DNA from: Lytechinus variegatus
Taxonomy: Eukaryota > Echinodermata > Echinoidea > Temnopleuroida > Toxopneustidae
Direction: 5' to 3'
Length of the DNA stretch: 64,000 bases
Assembly (NCBI RefSeq): GCF_018143015.1
Contig: NC_054758.1
Coordinates: 16,656,001-16,720,000 of the forward strand
Part shown: positions 35,901-44,900 of the stretch, piece by piece
How the letters are laid out: every line of letters starts with the position of its first letter
Position numbering within the stretch: the first letter of the stretch is position 1
Position numbers and translations under genes: made by a program
Notes under the pieces: model-generated
Database searches by the model: none
Told to the model about the DNA's origin: nothing
Seen by the model: only the letters and a program-made list of their open reading frames with translations

Positions 35901-38900
35901 CATTTCATATTTATAAAGGTGTAAGACAAGGGTGTCCATTGTCAGCATAGAGGTTTATTTTGTTTTCAGAGATTTTAGCAATTCGTATTAAAGAAAGTAA
36001 TGAAATCAGAGGTACATGTATAGATGTTTCAGGATATTGTTTATGCTTACCAGAGAGATGAAAATAACACAGTTCGCAGACGATACGACAATATTCATTA
36101 ATTCGATTAAATCCCTTCATAATATTATGAAAGAGATATGGCACTTACAAAAAATAGGCACTTACACGAGAAAGTTTTTTTCAGGCTCCTCCTAAGGTGA
36201 AAGGGGCATAGTACACGTTTATGAAGGGACATTTTTATTGCGTAAAAAGGGCACCTTTTCAATGCTTCAAAAGGTGGTAGACACTGTGCCCCTCCCCCCC
36301 CCCCCCTGCATGACAGTAAAAAATCCGGCTCGCGATTTGCCCTCGCATTAATTGTTAAAACTATATTAATGCATGCATCCTATTGATTTATATAAAAGTA
36401 CAAAAAATAAAAAACCTTAATATCAACAAACTTCTTGCTCTTATTAGATTAATAAATACATAATAACATTTTGATGAATTCCGAATAATCAAATTTGCCC
36501 CTTTTGAAGAATTGGAAATCGACAAGTTTCATCTCGCGCTGAGAAAGAGGAATAGGAAGACATTCATCATTTGCACATGGTTGCGCAAAGCATCGGCGGA
36601 TCCAGGCGGGGGCGAGGGCCTGGCCCCCCTATTTAGAGAGCAAACCCCCCCAAAAAAGGGAAAGAAAAAAAAGAAGGAAAAAGAGAGGACAAAAAAGGAG
36701 AATCATAAGAGGAGGAAGACGGGTGAATAAAATGATGAGGGAAGACTTGGAAAATAATTTTTAAAATATTTCATGCCACCATACAGTATAACATTTTCGA
36801 TCGCGCTTCGCGTTCGCATTGACTTTTATATATATCTTGCTTAATACGGAGCCTAAGTATCAAAATTTGAAGTCAATATATATAAAACATATTTCAGCTC
36901 GGAAATCGAATTTTCATTATTTTGTTTGATTTACAACTTGATTTTTAAAAAGTGCTCTGCAACAATTTATGTTTTGTCTTCTTTTATTTGTCAGAAGCGG
37001 ATCTAGGGGGCCCGAGGTGTCCACCCCCCCCCCCCCCCCCCCGTATTGGCGGAGCAAAATAAAGGGGGGGGAGAAAAAATAGTAAGAAAAGGGAAAAGAG
37101 AGGAGAAAAAAGAGAAACATAAGATGAGGAAGATGAGTGAATAAAATAAGAAGAGAGGAAGACCTGGAAAATAATTAAAAAATCTTTCATGTGGGGATAT
37201 AAAATTTTCGCTCGCGCTTTGCACTTGCATTGCCTTTGAGGTGATTTACATATCTTGCGCAATATGGAGCTTAAAATATCTAATTTTGAAGTCAATATAC
37301 AAAACATATTTCAGCTCGGAAATTTCACAAATTTATTTTTCAAACGTGCTCTGTAAAAATTTCTTGTTTTATGGTCTGAATATTATTTTCTGCTTGCGAT
37401 GCGCTCACAAAATTTAATTTTTCAGGTACCCATTATTTTCCTGTACTCCACAAAGTTATCAAAACGTAAGATTCCTATTCAGTCGGATTGTCAAAACGTA
37501 TCAGCTAGCGCTGCATGCTGGCATTATGATTGGTGAGTTATGTATATCTCAATATTAATTTTAAAACAAACTACTTAAAGATCCCAATTTGATGACAGTT
37601 TATAAGAAATTTCGGCTCGTGATTTTCTCTCACATTGATTGTTGAAAGATATTAACTCATGCATCTTATTCATATTTTCGAAAGTGCTTTAAAATAATGT
37701 TCAGTTTTCAGGCCATAATATTATTAGATTTTGCGCTTTAATGCTTAGGAAGAGAAATAGGAAGATAGTCATCATTTTCATATGATGACATAATGTCCTT
37801 GTAGAATGTCCCAGTCCTATGCCAAACTAAAAAAAATGAAATATATCAGCTCTTTTTAAACTGTGATCCATATCCTTCCTACAAAGTGCTTGAAATACAG
37901 AGTTTAACTTAACTTGACCCTTTTGTCAGATAACATCATATATTTTTAGCTCGCACTTTGCTTGCTCTATTGATTTTCATGATAAGAAAGGTATTTAGAA
38001 TACCCAAATTCTAGATCGAAATCTGAAATTCAGATACGCAGGTTCTCTATACAAATCATTATCCAGTTTCAGATCACAATATCAAAAACTGTCTGCTCGC
38101 GCTTTGCGCTCGCATTATTAATGTTGGAAACTTTCCAATTACTCATCCTTTTTATGATTTACAAAACATGAATAGAGTGTCCAGAATTGTTCTGCTCACG
38201 CTTCGCGCTGGCATCAATTGATTAGTAATATACTTATCCGTTTCACGATTACAAAAGGTGCTTAGAATTTCCATTCTTCAGGTAGAATGTCGAAATTATC
38301 AGCTCGCGCTTGCATTATTTGATAGTTAGAATGTAAAATCTTCCTGGCTAATAAGCATATAAACATATTTTATATGAGATCAGAATGTATATCAAAAATA
38401 GAAGAAAAAAATCTGCTCGGGCTTTGCGCTCGCATTATTAATATAGGAAAAATTCAAATTACTCATCCTTTTCATGATTTACAAAATATGAATATAGAGT
38501 GTCAAATTTTGAGATTAAAATCTCGATTTTTCAACTTGCGCTTCACGCTCGCATCGGTTATCTAGCTATATACCTATCGTTTTCCATTCTTCAGGTAAAA
38601 ATGACAAAATTTTCAGCTCGCGCTTCGCGCTCGCATTATTTGATAGTGGAAATTTGTAACGTCCTCTTGGATAAGAAGCTGCTGTTGACAGAATTTTTTT
38701 TATCAGATCAAAGCGCATATAAAAAAATTCTGCTCGCACTTAATAAGGCTTATGATATTATATGAATATATAGTAACAACAGTCACTACGCTATATGTAT
38801 GTATATACATAACAGACTACCCCTCACAAGAAACAAACAAAAATTAACTTCGAACAGCCGATGAGGGAAAATTTGGATGAAAAAAATTCCGGTCCCCCCC

Positions 38901-41900
38901 CCCCTATTGGTGAAGGCTGGATCCGCCCCTGGTTACGCAATGTCCATAAAATATTCAGGCCCTAGGTCTACATAATAAATAATGTCAGCTCGCTCTTTGC
39001 TCTCGCATCATTTATGGAGTGCAATCCATATCCACTTCACAATTTCCCTACACAGTGCTTCAAATGGTGCTTAACTTTATGATTAAAAAAGTGCTTAGAA
39101 TATAATTTGTTTGAATTCGAAAGGTAAAACATTTTCAGCTTGCGCTGCTCGTTTGCGTTTTCCTTCGTTGAAATATGCATCGTCTTCATGACGATCTGCA
39201 AACAGTCCTTAACAGGTCCCTTTCGATCAGGCGATTAAAATATTTTACTCGCGTTTTTGCGCTCACACTGTTTGAATGGGGCGTATGAGATTATAAGGTT
39301 ACAAGAATAAAGCAAAGACAAGGAGTGTCAATTAGAACTACCCCTTTACCGATCGGGGAAAATATGGTTGAACAAATTTGTGCCCCCCCCCCCCGGCCAA
39401 GTTGATCCCCTCTCCAATTAAATGTAGGGTTCCTGGAAGTACCCCCCCCTCAAGTCAAAAATAGTTTATACCCCTAAAACCCAGTAGGTGCAATATATAT
39501 AGGCCAATTTGATCCCCTTTCCACTCCAATGTAGGGTTCTTCGAATTCCCCCCCCCCTCAATCCAAAAAAGAGTTTATACCCCTAAAACCCAGTAGGTAC
39601 GATACGGGAATATAGACCAATTTCATCCCCTCTCCAATTAAATATAGGTTTTATACCCACCCCCAGCCAAAAACATAGTTTATACCCCTAAAACCCAGTA
39701 GGTACAATACGGTAGTATATTATGTCATTTTTATCCCCTCTCCACTCAAATGTAGGGTTCTTGGAAGTACGCCCCCCCCCCTCAAGCCAAAAAATATTTT
39801 ATACCCCTAAAACCCAGTAGGTACGATACGGGAATAAATATAGACCAATTTCACCCCCTCTCCAATTAAATATGTGGTTTATACCCACCCCCAGCCAAAA
39901 ACATAGTTTATACCCCTAAAACCCAGTAGGTACAATATGGGAATATTATATAGGCTAATTTCATTCCCTCCCCAATTAAATGTAGGGGTTTAATGGAAGT
40001 ACCCCCCCCCTCAAGCCAAAAAATAGTTTATACCCCTAAAACCCAGTAGGTACAATACGGGAATATATATGCCAATTTGATCCTCTCTCCACTCAAATGC
40101 AAGGTTCTTGGAAGTACTCCCCCCCCCTCAAGCCAAAAAATAGTTTATACCCCTAAAACCCAGTAGGTAAGATACGGGAATATATTATGTCATTTTTATC
40201 CCCTCTGCCTCTCCACTCAAATGTAGGGTTCTTGGAAGTACCCCCCCTCAAGCCAAAAAATAGTTTATACCCCTAAAACCCAGAAGGTACGATACGGGAA
40301 TTAATATAGACCAATTTCACCCCCTCTCCAATTAAATATATGGTTTATACCCACCCCCAGCCAAAAACATAAGTTTATGCCCCTCAAACCCAGTAGGTGC
40401 AATATATATAGGCCAATTTGATCCCCTTTCCACTCAAATGTAGGGTTTTTGGAAGTACCCCCCCCCCCCCTTCAAGCCAATTCCCTTCGAATTAAGATGA
40501 CCTTTGACTAATTGTTCAGGCTAGCAGCAATAAATTGATATTAAAGGTAGTCAAATTTCTTGGGGAAAATACAATTATCTTGTTAAGATTTTCAGCCTAA
40601 CTGACCTTTGACCTTGATCATGTGACCTTCAACTCGGTCAGTGAAACTTGATTGCCCTAATGCCAAAGTTTCAAGAAAAGATCCAGCTATAACCCCGGGG
40701 GGGGGGCACTCGACCAAAAAAGTGGTGGGGGTGTGCCGCGGGCGAGACAAAAAACGGGGGCCTCGGAGCGGGCTAATTGTAAAAAGGAGGGTCCTCGGAA
40801 CGGGCTTCGGAACTACAAATGTTTGTGAAAACGGGGGTCCTTGGAACGAGTCGCCTGCATCTGAATGCGCAATTGCATCCCCATGGAACGGGCATACGTG
40901 CATACAGCTAGCACGGCGGCACGGGCGCCGGGTGCGCTAGCACATAGGCAATGGTCGGACATCGCTCAGCGGCCGCTTTTCACCAAAATTGCGGCTCATT
41001 GTAGCAGATCAATGCGACCGGAACGGCGTAACGGAAAATATGCGAAGCTTTGGAGCGGATTTCTTTCTTCGCTTTTCACGATAAGAAGAAAATGCTATGC
41101 CTTGGAGCGGCTTTCTCTGTTCTTTTTCTCAATAAGACAAAAATGCTATGCCTTGGAACGGAAATTTGAGTGTAAAAATGGGGGTCCCCTCCGCGGCACA
41201 TACCCACTATGCATTATATACTGAGTGCCCCCCCCCCCGGGCTATAACCTGCGAGACAAAATTGATGAAAACAGCTCAATCATATTTGAATATTTGCCCT
41301 TTTAGCCGTCCATACTATGCTGGGATGCTGTGGCTGAAGTTAGAGGCCGGTAATGTATACAGATATTTTACGCCCCTAAAACCCAGGATTACCAAAATTG
41401 GAGAGTAGGCTATACTAAGCCAGGCAATGCTAATAAATATACCAATGTTTTTTATGAAACTTTGCCAAGGCGCTAGCCTAGCAGCTCCGCAGCATGCAGG
41501 GGAAAATTTAGATGGGGGAAGTTCACCCCGACACACTCACACATGCATGCGAGGTTAGCTATACTAACCTCGCACAACGCATGTGATTTGACTATGGTCT
41601 GGATTTCAACGTTTTCATTCATCACATGAATTGAATGTGAGGGAATAAATTAAAACACGCCAAAAGGCACAACCTACATTTTTTCACTACAAGAGTCTAC
41701 TTAATCGTTAATTTTAAGAATATAGTCCTAGTTGAAATAAGTTTTGAAAATGATTTTTAATGCTTACCTCCAAATCTCGGCCAAGATACTCCGTCCGAAG
41801 ATCCTTAATACTGCGGTGGAAATAAGCAAACAACAATCTAAATGAGAATTTTACCTTGCGAACAGTCTCGATTCAAGTCATCGGATGCAACTCACTGATG

Positions 41901-44900
41901 TTTACGTTACAATCTTGTCCTCTTTTTTTAGCTAAGCTACAACACATATAGAGGGCAGCATGATGTAGGTTTGGCAAGTTATATGTACACTTTTTAAGTA
42001 TAAACGTAGAGACCTATTCTTTTTTGTATTTTATTATAAAATACAGAGATAGAATTTTTTTTCCTTTTTTTATCATGGGACAGCTCATTTACATCTTTAT
42101 TAAACAAAGTATTATAATTTTATATATATCAATTTTATTATTTGCTCAGAATTTAAAAAAGTCTTTATGTTTGTTTGTTTTGTTTTTTAGTATACAATAC
42201 CACATTATTATACAGAAAATACATGTGAAAATAATGGATTTCTTTGCATTATGGGTAGTGATAATCTTTGTTTAAAAATGATCATCATAATGTATATTTC
42301 ATTTCTTATATTGCGGCATGTATTTCACTTTACTTTGTATATTTTATTTATTACTTTTGTATACATAAATGTGATGTTATCTGAATAAAGGCTAAAAAGC
42401 ATTTTTAAAAAATGTCAAATTACTGACCAGTGCCTTTTGATACAACCCTTATAAATCTTTGATTGATTTATTTATTTTGTTTTTTATTAATAGTGGTGAA
42501 ACTGACTGGAATGCTCAGCTGAAATGTCAAGGACAGGCCGATGTTCCTCTTAATAAAGAAGGGCATAATCAAGCCAAGGCCGTTGCAACTTACCTTGCCA
42601 ACGAGAAGTTTGACTATGTATTCTCAAGTGACTTGAGCAGGAGTTTCCAGGTGGGTGTTTCATAAAGCTGTTCATAAGTTAAGAGCGACTTTAAAGGGGA
42701 ATCCAGCCTTGGCCATAAAATGTTATGATGGGAAGGAGAAAAATAAATTAAACAGAATGGTGAAAGTTTGAAAGAAATCGGACAAGCAATGAGAAAGTTA
42801 TAGCTGCTTTAAAATTGAGATCACTAATACTATGTAGATTTCAAATTGGCAACTGTGTAAGTAAATTATGACAAGGGGCAAGGACAACTTTCCCATAGGC
42901 CATGTACTTTATTATCAGGGATTTGTGGTTTTCTCCTAAGTACCCATTCCCCTGGGACAGTAATCTAAATATAGCCCAGGTAGTATATTGTAGTATGTCC
43001 TCATGTAAGAAAAATATACTTTGAAATAAAACTTTTGGGTAAAATGACAGTTTAACCATAATATGTATTGGAGTACATGGAAGAGTAGTCCTTGCCTTAC
43101 ATCACTATGACATCCCATATGCGGCCAATTTGAAGTCTCCATGGGTATAGTGATTACCAATATTTACAACTTTTAAAAATTCATAACTTTCTTGTTGTTT
43201 GTCCAATATTGTTCAAACTTTCACCTATTAACTTGTCTGATATTTCTCTTCCTTATAAAAACAAGTTTTTATTTGGGTTGGATTCCCCTTTAAGAACGAC
43301 TGGTGTCAATCCCTTCATGCAGTAAGTGGTATATTGTATCGGTGATGGTTTAGCGCGTAAGAAAGGTTCACCAGTCGTTCTTAAAGTCGCTCTTATCTTA
43401 CGAACAGCTTTATGAAACGGCCCCCAGGTTTGTAAATCTCATCATATTAACAGGAAATCCAGCCCATAAACAAGGTTATTTTTTTAAGATAACAAGTATT
43501 GATGCCGATGAGCAAAATTTGAAAAGATTGCATGAAAATATATTTTAAATAAGGTTATGAATTTATCAATTATTTTATGTTGTTATTGGTGTACCTTACT
43601 ACCTTGATGTGGATTAAAACCGGTAACAATTTGTGATTATGATGTAGGGTAGAAACAGTGCTTTCATTAGCTCAAACACACCCTGAAAAAAATAACTTGA
43701 ATAATTTTTTCAAAAACATACATTTCAATTTTATTTTAGGACAAGCTGCTAAACTAACTATGTGCTATGTATAATCTGCCAAAGGGAAAGGGGCCTAGGT
43801 GGTAATTACATAGGAAACCTGAAAATGATGTCCGCAACTTATCAGGTCTCTCTGAAATTTGAAAATTACCATATTTGACCATTGACCATATTTTTATCTA
43901 ATACCCTTTTTACACAGGCTAAAATTTCCTTAACCCCGTACTATAGGTGGGGCTAAATGGCAATTTAGCCCCACCTATAGTACGGGGTTAAGCTTAGCCC
44001 ACTTTCTTTTTACACAGCATTTTTGCAAAGTGGGCTAACCCCACCTATAGTACGGGATTATTTGGCCCTGCAAAAAAGCAGGGTTATCCCACCAATTGCG
44101 GTGCTAAGAGCAATAGTACGGGGTTAAGATCGCATGTGTAAAACGAAAGTGGGCTAAGCTTAACCCCGTACTATAGGTGGGGCTAAATGGCAATTTGGCC
44201 CCACCTATAGTACGGGGTTAAGGAAATTGTAGCGTGTGTAAAAGTGTACGAGTGAAGTACTTGTACTACGAATGATCGACAAAAACCACTAGTCCGGGGT
44301 TAGCGAGTTTCGTGTGTGAAAAGCAAGCATTCCTTATCCGGGTTAGCAATAACAATTTGGCATGTGTGAAAAGGAAAAAAATAGTACGGGGTTAAGGATA
44401 GTACAGGGTTAGCGATTGTCCGGCTTAAGAAAATCCTGTGTAAAAAGGGAAAAATTCAAAATACAAGTGCCAAGAAACAAAGGTAACGTATGGTGCACCA
44501 TACAGAAAAATTTGATAATTTCTCGTTTTGTTGAATTTGAATAGCATTTTTGGTCATAAGAGAAAAGCTCTCAACTAAGTTGTGTACAGTCCTATGTAAA
44601 AATATGCTATACAAAAGACTTTATGCATAGCAGTCTGTCAAAAATGTGGAGCAAATTGCGATTGATACCATGAAAATCATTCCCTGTTCCAGATAATTTT
44701 TACTGGTGCATTTTTCCTGGACTCAGGGGTGTGAGTGTTCAGATTTTTATCTGATTTCAGATTTTTTTGTTTTGATTTTCAGCTTAATTTCAGCTTATTT
44801 TGGGTTTTCCTCTGTGCAATAAGTAAGGAGCTCTTTCTATTTCAGACATTTTCAACACTTTTCAGCTTTTTCAGATCCTTTTATTTGTGACCACTCACAC

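Larger units (their letters stand above)
24313..41393. mobile_element. Giant foldback element with tandem-repeat arms
   Basis: The termini are GGTAATCCTGGGTTTTAGGG (left) and its reverse complement (right). Outer segments 24313-24697 and 40465-41393 are almost identical inverted copies; the right one is interrupted by a 0.55 kb insertion. Inside them, inverted arrays of ~95-120 bp units follow (29952-33420 and 39395-40470), and the loop 33421-39394 holds LINE fragments and other repeats. AAAATAGG lies directly left (24305-24312) and AAAATTGG directly right (41394-41401), consistent with an 8-bp target duplication with one change. A Ty3/gypsy element sits in the left arm. No transposase is recognisable, so it is probably non-autonomous. 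Sea urchin TU elements and Drosophila FB/Galileo are known foldback types with comparable layout; membership is not shown. Confidence 0.75.

Noticed and set aside
41768-41815. Minus-strand exon-like stretch with acceptor CCGCAG and donor GAG|GTAAGC
   Set aside because: 43 bases only; no in-frame partners were found and it lies inside TIGAR intron 1; chance splice-like signals are likely.
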